Assembly (NCBI GenBank): GCA_025358055.1
Contig: JANYKV010000101.1
Span: 1-43,489, forward strand
DNA length: 43,489 bases
Source of the DNA: Gemmatimonadota bacterium
GTDB taxonomy: Bacteria; Gemmatimonadota; Gemmatimonadetes; Gemmatimonadales; GWC2-71-9
Direction: 5' to 3'
Part shown: one piece after another, positions 24,851 through 32,314 of the stretch
Position numbering within the stretch: the first letter of the stretch is position 1
Layout: every line of letters starts with the position of its first letter
Notes under the pieces: generated by a model
What the model was told of the DNA's origin: nothing
Seen by the model: the letters and a program-made list of their open reading frames with translations, nothing else
Databases searched by the model: none
Position numbers and translations under genes: made by a program

Positions 24851-25519
24851 TCACTCCCCATTCAAGGCTGAAACGGGGCCGATTACTCGCTCCAATTCGG
24901 CCGGCGTTGCAACGAAGTAGTCCGGCGCCGCCGGTTGCAAATGCATCCGATCGAACGGGCCCCAGAGCACTGCTGCGGTCGAAACACCGGCCGCTCGTCC
25001 CGCAAACATGTCGTGCAGGCTGTCCCCCACGAACATCGTGGAATCGGGGTCCGCCCCGAGGAGCGCGACTGCGCGGAGAACCGGCTCAGGATGGGGCTTG
25101 GGATTCGTGACATGCTCCGGACCCACGATTACCTCCATCGCGTCTTCGAGTCCGACGAGCCGGAGCCCGCGTCGCGCCCCCGCCTCCAACTTGCTGGTGA
25201 CTACCCCCATTCGGAATCCCGAACCCTGCAATCGACGGACCATCTCGACGACGCCGGGATAGGCGCGGATGGCGGCATCATGATGAGCGAGATTGTAGTC
25301 CCGGTAAGTGACGATCATGGCCTCCATTTCCGACTCTGAACCGGCGTACTTCCGCAGATGCACCCGAAGGGGGGTCCCGACCCCCGCGAGTAGATCCGGG
25401 TCCGAGCGAGGCGGCTGGCCGTGGGTAGCGAGGGTGTGATGGTAGCTATCGAGGATGAGGCGCACCGAGTCGATGAGGGTGCCGTCGAGGTCGAACAAAA
25501 CGGTGGAATAGCTTGACAT
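24851..25519 (-). CDS. HAD-superfamily phosphatase (phosphoglycolate phosphatase-like)
   Basis: 222 residues, ATG 25519. All HAD motifs are present: FDLDGTLIDS (catalytic Asp pair), VVTSKL (motif II Thr/Ser), the Lys in NPKPHPEP (motif III) and MFVGDSLHDMFAGRAAG (motif IV). The cap is helical (C1), as in Gph and PpaX. Likely substrates are small phosphate esters such as 2-phosphoglycolate or pyrophosphate-like compounds; the sequence alone does not decide. It starts 9 nt after the stop of the helicase gene, so it sits in the methyltransferase-helicase operon, perhaps by chance, perhaps in nucleotide metabolism. Confidence 0.9.
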   Translation of the reverse strand: MSSYSTVLFDLDGTLIDSVRLILDSYHHTLATHGQPPRSDPDLLAGVGTPLRVHLRKYAGSESEMEAMIVTYRDYNLAHHDAAIRAYPGVVEMVRRLQGSGFRMGVVTSKLEAGARRGLRLVGLEDAMEVIVGPEHVTNPKPHPEPVLRAVALLGADPDSTMFVGDSLHDMFAGRAAGVSTAAVLWGPFDRMHLQPAAPDYFVATPAELERVIGPVSALNGE

Positions 25520-25528
25520 GTCCCGAAC

Positions 25529-27754
25529 CTAGCCACCCTGCCCCGGAACGGAAGCGCGCGGATCAGCCATACCGCCACATCGGAAGAGAATGAGTCCACG
25601 CACTTGTGGCGTTGCCGCGGCAACTTCCTCGTTCCGGCCTGGAAGCTGTTCTAGCCGGGCGAGTAGCGGAGCGTCCTCCAACGAGGCGAGTTGATGGATG
25701 AGGGCTTCTTCACCACTTGTGTGCCCGCGGTTGGCGAAGTGGATGGCCCGTTCGATCAGGTCGGCTCGGATCTGATCCCGATCTCGTGTTGCGCCCCGGC
25801 CGAGGCGTTGCAGTTTGGTGATCAGCGCCAGGCTGGCCGGCCCAAGTCGGAACGGAAACCAACGGGCGCCCGTTGCAGCTTGGCAAATTTCTCGGATCGC
25901 AGGCGCCAGGAGTCGGCGGGCCGCGTCGAGATCTAGCGACTCGACGGATTGCGCGGAGTCGGACCGAGTCGCCGAGTCCAACGCGGCTTCGATCACCTCT
26001 CGCTCGTCACTCCACACGCCGGTCCGGTGGATGAAGAAGACCGCCGTTGTGGTTTCTCGAGGCGAGGCTCCGAGGTCCAGGCCCACTAACGCACCTCCCG
26101 TGAGGGCCGCCACGGCGCCGGTATCGACGACCGCGAGGCCAGGAGTCCCCGGAGGACGGTCCCCTCGTGTCCCGGCCAAGACGCGCCAGTTCCATCCCCG
26201 ATCCCCCGTCAGGCCGATACCGGTCGGCAGTTGGGCCTTGCGCACGAGTGCGGCGACCTGGCGCAAACGCCGTTCGAGGTTCACGGGAGGCTCAAACCGA
26301 ATGATTTCAACCTGGTCGCTGATGGCGCCCAGTCGCACCGCTCGCCCGTTGCGCTGCTCGACGCGCGTTGCCGTCCACGGAAGATCGTAGTGGATGACTC
26401 TGCCCGCCAGCTGCAGGTCGAGGCCTTCGGCCGCGAGGTCGGTCGTGATCAGGACTCGCGGGCCGCGGCCGGCCAGGGGAGCGCCGGGACGGAACCACCG
26501 GAGGATCGCGTCCCGCGGAAGCGTCGTGATGCCGATGCCCGCGCGGTCGCCGGTGCACCAGGCCGGGGATCGTCGACTCAGCAGTTGGCGCAGTTCCTCG
26601 ACCGTGGAGCGCGCGGTCGTGAAAATCAGGGTTCGAGTTTCATCGCCGAGCAGGGGCTCGAGATGTCGGGCCTTCCAATCGCCCGCTTGACCCCACGCAT
26701 CGACCTCGCTGATCGCCGTATCGAGGCTGGGCAGATCACTGAGCACGAGGTCAGTCTCGACTTGTTCGGGCCAGAATTCCCACCACACCAATTGATCGAG
26801 ATCGGGGCCAAGAAAGGCCCGGATGTCGGCGCGGCCAATGCCGCGGCCCTGAGCCGCTCCATCGCGGGAATGCAGGAGGAGGCGACGATAGCGCCGGAGC
26901 GAGTCGCCCAACGCGGAGGGACTCGACGCCAGCGCGCGCCAGAGCGTCGTGCGGATCAAGGCGGAGACTTCGGGAGACGGCGCGAGGACGAGCCGATCCA
27001 GGGTGCAAAGGAGGGCATCAATTGGTTGGGACTCGCGCGGAGTGGCGGCGAGGGTCCGCTCTCGGGTGTGAGGCAGACCACGACCGGAAACAATGTCGGT
27101 GATGACGATGTTGGCGAGTGCTTGATGGTGAGCGTCGGCTCCGGGAAGGTTGCTGAGCGAAGCAACACCAAGCGAAGCGAGGGCGCTGTCGGGAACGAAC
27201 AATCGGAGCTGGTGCCCGAGGTCCGCTCGGCGGTTCACAATCGGCGTGCCGCTCAGAAGAATACCGCGCCGCCCTACGAGCCACGGTGCGAGCGTCGTAT
27301 AGCGCTTCGTGGCAGGGTTTCTGAACCGATGGCTCTCATCGATGATGACAAACGGACTCCCGGTCTGAGGCAGTCGGCCTCGACTTACCGCGTCCTGGGA
27401 ATGGATGTTGAGCGGCACGCCGCTGGCCCGCGCCACCGATCGCCACTGAACAACCAGGCCCGCGGGAACGATTGCGATCGGGGGCGTCTCCGGTTCGAGG
27501 CACGCCGCAACGGCCAGGGCCATCCAGGTTTTTCCGGTTCCGGGGCGATTGGCCAGCAGCGCCCCGCCATAGCGGCGTATGGCCGCGAGAGCGCGGCGGA
27601 CGCCGTCGGTTTGCTCGGGCCGGAGCCATGTGGGGAGCGGGTCGGTCGCGACGGAAGGCGCCAATCGTGCCGCCAGGAACGCCGCGACCTCCGGCGCCCG
27701 TTTGAGGGGCCCGAGCGAAAGCAGAGCAAGGAACGGCTCAGCCGGTTCCGTCAG
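25529..27754 (-). CDS. SF2/SNF2-like DNA helicase of a methyltransferase-helicase pair
   Basis: The first ATG/GTG/TTG in frame is TTG 27664 (711 residues). Protein-like sequence (EPFLALLSLG, LKRAPEVAAFLAARLAPSV) continues upstream without such a codon, so I place the start at CTG 27754, 5 nt after the methyltransferase stop (741 residues, start MTEPAEPF). Another CTG is at 27775. Helicase motifs: I ANRPGTGKT, II DESH, III LSGTP, V TTDLAAEGLDLQ, VI EQRNGRAVRLG, typical of SNF2/RapA-like translocases. The last ~240 residues are unassigned. With the adjacent adenine methyltransferase it resembles the DrmD-DrmMI pairing of DISARM or a split type I/ISP-like system, but other DISARM genes are absent here. 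Confidence 0.85.
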   Translation of the reverse strand: MTEPAEPFLALLSLGPLKRAPEVAAFLAARLAPSVATDPLPTWLRPEQTDGVRRALAAIRRYGGALLANRPGTGKTWMALAVAACLEPETPPIAIVPAGLVVQWRSVARASGVPLNIHSQDAVSRGRLPQTGSPFVIIDESHRFRNPATKRYTTLAPWLVGRRGILLSGTPIVNRRADLGHQLRLFVPDSALASLGVASLSNLPGADAHHQALANIVITDIVSGRGLPHTRERTLAATPRESQPIDALLCTLDRLVLAPSPEVSALIRTTLWRALASSPSALGDSLRRYRRLLLHSRDGAAQGRGIGRADIRAFLGPDLDQLVWWEFWPEQVETDLVLSDLPSLDTAISEVDAWGQAGDWKARHLEPLLGDETRTLIFTTARSTVEELRQLLSRRSPAWCTGDRAGIGITTLPRDAILRWFRPGAPLAGRGPRVLITTDLAAEGLDLQLAGRVIHYDLPWTATRVEQRNGRAVRLGAISDQVEIIRFEPPVNLERRLRQVAALVRKAQLPTGIGLTGDRGWNWRVLAGTRGDRPPGTPGLAVVDTGAVAALTGGALVGLDLGASPRETTTAVFFIHRTGVWSDEREVIEAALDSATRSDSAQSVESLDLDAARRLLAPAIREICQAATGARWFPFRLGPASLALITKLQRLGRGATRDRDQIRADLIERAIHFANRGHTSGEEALIHQLASLEDAPLLARLEQLPGRNEEVAAATPQVRGLILFRCGGMADPRASVPGQGG

Positions 27755-27758
27755 CTGC

Positions 27759-30700
27759 TCAGCGACCGCCGGCAGTGTTGTCCGGCAACAGGGCGGCCAA
27801 CCGGCGTCGATCTCGAGGTGTCAGGGAAAGGTGTGGGGCGGTGGCCTCATCGATCTCCGTTTGGTTGATCCCTCCCCGGGAGGCGTGATAGATCTGGACG
27901 AGACCGGCATCCGCCAATGCGGTGTCCGGAAGGGGTAGCTGCCGAACGACCCGCGCGTTGAACCGGAGGTACCCGGCTTGGGCCACATCGGCGTGAAGGC
28001 GGGCGAGGACCCGGACCCACGTACTGTTGAGCCAGGTCGCCAGCGCATAGGCGTGTTCGGCGCAGGAGGTCTGCGTGACGTAACACGTATTGAGGGGTAC
28101 AATCGAACGGGTGGATGGGCCAGAGAGTACAGTCGCTGAGAGGTTCTTTGCCATATCGGGCCAGACGACGCGGTGGGCTGCCGCGCACCTGCCGACCCGG
28201 AACAACGTCCAGATGGGCCCCCGGTCGTAGTCCCGCCGGCGCCGCAGCCGCGCTTCGTGTTGGGCAAAATACGCGGCGGCCCGGGGTGGGAGTTGCCGGA
28301 GCACCCGGCCCTGATCGTCGTGCGGCCAGACCAAGCGGCATCGTGGTTCGATGGAGAACGGTCGAACATCGCGACCGCGGAGCGCCCAACGCAACACACA
28401 GGACTCGAGTTCTTGCTGGGGATTGAGAAAGACATCGTTCGCTCCCGTCTTCACGCCGAGATGGCAGGAAAACCGGGCGACCAACGACGGGTACTCGCGG
28501 CGAATCCGGTCCAACGTAGCGCGGGTCGCGTCGCCGGTGACGATCCAAGGCGCTCCCCCCATCCAGGCGCGCTGCGGCACTGCGGGTCCGTCGGCCGCGA
28601 GATTTCCCCGGACGCGATGGCGTGAGTGTGGCGCGCGTTGCGTGGCGACGAGCGCAAGAGGATAGACTGTCGCATCGAATGCCGCGTCGGGATCGCGGGA
28701 CAGGTCGGCCACGACGTTGAGCGTGCTGCCCGCCACCAGGGCAGTGCGGGCGCCCTCCGCGTATCCGGAGCTGCGCAGCTTTTGGGGAAGGATGAAGGCG
28801 ACGACACCCCCGGGTGCCGTGAGCTCGAATGCGCGCTCCAGAAACGCAACCGATACATCCGGTTGATGACGAAACCCCGGCCGCTGCCCGGGCCGGCCCC
28901 CCCACCATCGATACCGGTCGTGCAGCTGCCGGCGAACCCCCGGCGAGAGTGCTTCCGCGCGCACCCAGGGCGGATTGCCAACCACGAGGTCAAATCCGCC
29001 GCCGGCGAACACATCGGCGAAATGACTCTCGTAGTGAAACCAAGGCACCGATCCGTCGCGCCGCAGACGATTCTGCAACCCACGAAGCTCTCGCAATTCA
29101 ATCGTGAGGGCGTCGAGTGCCTTCTGCTCGGCCCGGTCGAGGCCCCGGGCTTCGCCGAAGAGGGCGGGCGATTTCGCAACCTGCATCAGTTCGCGACGCC
29201 GACGGTCGCACTGTACCATGGCCCGGCCCAGGGCATCCGCCAGAATCTGACGCTCGGCAACTTGGAGCTCCGTGATCAGCTCCCGCTTTCGGTCGCCTTG
29301 CGCCAACGCGAGCGTCGCGCGGCGGTCCGCGAGTTCGACCGACCGACCTCGATCGACGCGCGCCAGGATACTCGCGCACTTTGGTTCGAGCAGACTGTCG
29401 CCGGAACGGACGAAACTGTCCAAGTTGGGAAGTGGGTTGACCGCCCGCGGGTTCTCGCTTGGCTCGGCCGCGATAACGGCGAGCCAGAGACGTAGCTCGG
29501 TCAGTCGTACCGCGTTCGGATTCTGGTCCACGCCGAACAGGTTGTGCGCCAGAATCCAACGCCGGTGCGCGACTACACTCAGGCCCGACTGGGGTAGCCC
29601 GCTCAACAGTTCGAGCGCGGAAAGGAGGAACGCGCCGGACCCAACCGCGGGGTCGAGAATCCGGATTCGGGCGAACAATTGTTCGGTCGCAGGGTCCGGA
29701 TCGTCTACCCGGCGCTCCGCGATCCCAATGCCGACACCGAGCCGGCTCATGAGCAACGCAATCAGCGCGGTGCGGAGGAGCCGGCCCGCGAGCTTCGGCG
29801 GCGTGTAAAACGTCCCGCTCTCGTGGCGGAGACTCGGATCCATGACCCCTTCGAACACCCGACCGAGCATATCCGGAGCGATGTCGGTGGTGCCGGTGGC
29901 TCCCGCTGTGACGAATTGAAAATGCTCGAAGAGATCGTCGAAGGCCTCGCGCCAAGAGGCGGTGGGGATGTCGATACGCCATCGGCGTTCGACCGGATGG
30001 GACTCGAACAGACCGCCGTTCAAAAACGGAATCGCGCCGAAAGCCGCGGCGTGACCGCTGCGCAACAATTCCGGGCGGTTGAGGGTCCCGAAAAACAGCG
30101 GCCGGAAAAAGTCCCGATGCAAATGGCCCCGTCGCGTCAGACAGCGGTCCACCTCTTCGCGAAGAAAGTGCGGCCGGCCATCGAGCCATCCCTTGCTTTG
30201 GACGAAATACAAAAACAACACGCGGGTCAGCTGCAGCAGCGCAAGCCCATGCCGATCCTCCAGCGCAATCCGGGACGGTAGCGCTTGACTCATCTGGTTC
30301 AATACGCCGCGAAAGGCGCGAAAGAACCGAGCTCCGGCCTCTTCAACCGACAGTGCCTCGGCAATCGCGGCCGTGAGACCCAAGGCCGACCGCGTCCCAC
30401 CGCATCGCAGCCGATCGAGGCACTGCAAATCCACGGTGCTTGGATTGGAGAGGTCGATCGTTCGGCATGGTTCGCCGCCGCCGGCCACCGCAATCGCCAA
30501 CCGGTGGCGCGTCGGGTCGAGAGCAAGGACGCCGGCAAATCGTCCCCGCGTCGCCAGTCGGTGGGCCCAGCGCCGAGCCGTGATCGCTGGTTCCGTACTG
30601 GCGCAGGCAAACCAAGTGAAATCGCGCCTGACGCCGACAACGGTTGGAGCGGCTACTCCGGCACTGGCTCCGGGGAGACCCACCGTATCGGAAGGAAGCT

Positions 30701-30791
30701 CGAGCCACGTCGACTCATACCCGAGACCAGCAACGAGCCGTTGGAGGTCGGGCAGCGTCCGCACCGACTCGAGCACTGATGGCAATGACAC
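27759..30791 (-). CDS. Eco57I-type N6-adenine DNA methyltransferase
   Basis: 1010 residues, GTG 30791 with GGAG about ten bases upstream. An N-terminal ~320-residue region has the LFLYFVQSKGWLDGRPHFL block seen in large phage-defence methylases. The methyltransferase follows: SGTFYTPPKLAGRLL, SAM motif I DPAVGSGAFLL at about 380-390, motif IV NPPW at about 606-609, and a C-terminal target-recognition-like region (RPFSIEPRCRLVWPHD, AAYFAQHEARLRRRRDY). This is the layout of Eco57I/BREX PglX/DrmMI enzymes that methylate adenine in a specific site. I see no clear PD-(D/E)xK nuclease; the N-terminus might hide a diverged one. It is followed by the helicase gene without a gap. Confidence 0.9.
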   Translation of the reverse strand: MSLPSVLESVRTLPDLQRLVAGLGYESTWLELPSDTVGLPGASAGVAAPTVVGVRRDFTWFACASTEPAITARRWAHRLATRGRFAGVLALDPTRHRLAIAVAGGGEPCRTIDLSNPSTVDLQCLDRLRCGGTRSALGLTAAIAEALSVEEAGARFFRAFRGVLNQMSQALPSRIALEDRHGLALLQLTRVLFLYFVQSKGWLDGRPHFLREEVDRCLTRRGHLHRDFFRPLFFGTLNRPELLRSGHAAAFGAIPFLNGGLFESHPVERRWRIDIPTASWREAFDDLFEHFQFVTAGATGTTDIAPDMLGRVFEGVMDPSLRHESGTFYTPPKLAGRLLRTALIALLMSRLGVGIGIAERRVDDPDPATEQLFARIRILDPAVGSGAFLLSALELLSGLPQSGLSVVAHRRWILAHNLFGVDQNPNAVRLTELRLWLAVIAAEPSENPRAVNPLPNLDSFVRSGDSLLEPKCASILARVDRGRSVELADRRATLALAQGDRKRELITELQVAERQILADALGRAMVQCDRRRRELMQVAKSPALFGEARGLDRAEQKALDALTIELRELRGLQNRLRRDGSVPWFHYESHFADVFAGGGFDLVVGNPPWVRAEALSPGVRRQLHDRYRWWGGRPGQRPGFRHQPDVSVAFLERAFELTAPGGVVAFILPQKLRSSGYAEGARTALVAGSTLNVVADLSRDPDAAFDATVYPLALVATQRAPHSRHRVRGNLAADGPAVPQRAWMGGAPWIVTGDATRATLDRIRREYPSLVARFSCHLGVKTGANDVFLNPQQELESCVLRWALRGRDVRPFSIEPRCRLVWPHDDQGRVLRQLPPRAAAYFAQHEARLRRRRDYDRGPIWTLFRVGRCAAAHRVVWPDMAKNLSATVLSGPSTRSIVPLNTCYVTQTSCAEHAYALATWLNSTWVRVLARLHADVAQAGYLRFNARVVRQLPLPDTALADAGLVQIYHASRGGINQTEIDEATAPHLSLTPRDRRRLAALLPDNTAGGR

Positions 30792-30910
30792 GCGGACCGG
30801 CTCCGATGCGGGGACGCGCCAGAGTAATGCCGATCCAGGCGGGGTTCGGTATCAGAACGGTTGAGTCTGGGATCTGGAAAACGAGAGCGTAACGGTCAAT
30901 CTGCCGCGGG

Positions 30911-31360
30911 TTAGCGGTTCAACCGCCGCATTCGGGAGAACGGAAAGCCACCACAACCGGTCAATGGAGTTGAGCGCTGGGCCACCTGGGTCGACTCCGC
31001 CGCCGCCGGAGACGCCGCCGCATAGGCACTTAAGCAGAATCCCCACGTGTAAGGCGGCATTCCCGAAAGGCCGAGCCAATCAATCCGAGTCCAGAGACCT
31101 CCGCCGGAGGGGTTACCTGGGTCATTCTGTGCGATCAAATACCGACCGGTGAGGTGCCACTCAACGATGCGATAACGCGACCGGGGATGTTGAAACCACT
31201 CGGTCGCAGTGATGGTGTATCGGTTGGCGTAGTCGTCCTCGAACTCACCGTGGAGGCCCGCGTCCTGAGCTTGTGGAGTTCCGGAATCGGACTGGACTCC
31301 ATGAGTGCACCCTGCCACCAGAGCGAGGAGTCCGGCGAAAACCTCCAGCTTCCAAATCAT
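30911..31360 (-). CDS. Hypothetical lipoprotein
   Basis: 149 residues from ATG 31360, preferred because GAGGATG lies just upstream and the protein then starts with a lipoprotein signal (FAGLLALVAGC, Cys18). An extended frame to 31399 only adds a basic leader. The mature part is short and has no recognised domain. It contains an EFEDDYANRYTITATEWFQHPRSRYRIVEW stretch rich in aromatic residues, which reads like a ligand- or lipid-facing beta surface, and an Ala-rich C-terminal part. It probably sits on the outer membrane. Its function is not known, and it is separated from the methyltransferase by about 120 nt. Confidence 0.65.
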   Translation of the reverse strand: MIWKLEVFAGLLALVAGCTHGVQSDSGTPQAQDAGLHGEFEDDYANRYTITATEWFQHPRSRYRIVEWHLTGRYLIAQNDPGNPSGGGLWTRIDWLGLSGMPPYTWGFCLSAYAAASPAAAESTQVAQRSTPLTGCGGFPFSRMRRLNR

Positions 31361-31461
31361 TCCATCCTCAACTCTCCAAGGTTCGGTCCGCCGCCTCAAC
31401 GACCTCTCAACCTAGACCATGGCTGGGTCTCGGTCCACGTCCCAATGATCCCAATGGCGAG

Positions 31462-31496
31462 TCCCAACATTTTGGGATGCTCACGATATTTCGTGA
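31462..31496. promoter_or_regulatory. Paired 6-4-6 inverted repeats upstream of the second ECF sigma gene
   Basis: TCCCAA-CATT-TTGGGA (31462-31477) and TCACGA-TATT-TCGTGA (31481-31496): two perfect 6-bp inverted repeats, both with a 4-nt centre, 19 bp apart centre to centre. They lie in an AT-rich part (31440-31660) of the divergent gap between the lipoprotein and the sigma gene. Such spacing of about two helix turns is typical for two dimers binding the same DNA face. They could also fold as RNA hairpins. Confidence 0.45.
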
Positions 31497-31659
31497 AATT
31501 TAGCTGAGCCCAGCGCGCCATTCTGGTGACAACAAACAATGTAAGATATTGATTAACAAAGGATTATAGCGGTCTGGCCTTCGCCATTCTCTATCGGCAT
31601 GGCAGGTGCTTTACCTCACTCCAGAGGTCGCTCAAATCCTCAAAACTAGGTAACACGCC

Positions 31660-32304
31660 ATGTCAGGACTTCAATTGATCGCGGAGAGGCACGCTCAGGC
31701 TTTTGATCTGGGATGCCCCTCGCTCGGGGTGGATAACGCAACCACGACCTTCGAGGCCTTGCTCACCTCGGTATTGGACACGGCCTATCGGTCAGCTCGG
31801 TTCCTCGCGAAAGATTCGACCGACGCCGAAGACATCGTTCAAGAGGCCTCGTTGTTGGCCTGGAGGAATTTTGCCCGGTTCCAGTTGGGCACCAACTTCC
31901 GCGGGTGGTTTCTCCGCATCGTGACCAATGTTTTCTATAGCCGGATCCGGAAAGCCAAACCGTCCCGCAATGACGTCTCCCTCGACAGCGCGGCGGATGC
32001 CGGTCTCCATGGGCATCTCGCTGCGGCCGATTTCCAGGCCGCCGAGTTGGATCCTTCCGCCTCATTCCTCCGCCGGGTGGAGGGTGAAGAGATTGCTGAT
32101 GCGCTTGCTTCATTGCCGCTCGAGTTTCGCGCGGTGGCGGCCTACTACTTTGTCCAAGACCTCGGCTATGCCGAAATCGCCACCATCCTGGACATACCGG
32201 TCGGAACAGTGCGGTCCCGACTCCACCGTGCGCGGCGGTTGCTGCAGCGCAAATTATGGGACATGGCGGTCGAGCGGGGTATTGTCTGCGAAGTCCAGGA
32301 CTGA
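31660..32304 (+). CDS. ECF-family RNA polymerase sigma factor
   Basis: 214 residues, ATG 31660 with a weak AGG site. Region 2 is clear (TAYRSARFLAKDSTDAEDIVQEASLLAWRNFARFQLGTNFRGWFLRIVTNVFYSRIRK), and region 4 is the usual helix-turn-helix (ALASLPLEFRAVAAYYFVQDLGYAEIATILDIPVGTVRSRLHRARRLL). It belongs to the general SigE/RpoE-like ECF group, distinct from the kinase-linked group of the sigma factor at 11579. No anti-sigma gene follows. The next gene, a kinase, is convergent, and the two stops are only 10 nt apart. Its upstream gap is AT-rich and carries the paired inverted repeats. Confidence 0.92.
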   Translation: MSGLQLIAERHAQAFDLGCPSLGVDNATTTFEALLTSVLDTAYRSARFLAKDSTDAEDIVQEASLLAWRNFARFQLGTNFRGWFLRIVTNVFYSRIRKAKPSRNDVSLDSAADAGLHGHLAAADFQAAELDPSASFLRRVEGEEIADALASLPLEFRAVAAYYFVQDLGYAEIATILDIPVGTVRSRLHRARRLLQRKLWDMAVERGIVCEVQD

Positions 32305-32314
32305 CCGCCCCGCC

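Noticed and set aside
26231..27868. Plus-strand frame of 545 residues
   Set aside because: It runs antisense through the helicase with Arg/Gly/Ala-rich, domain-free sequence; a shadow.
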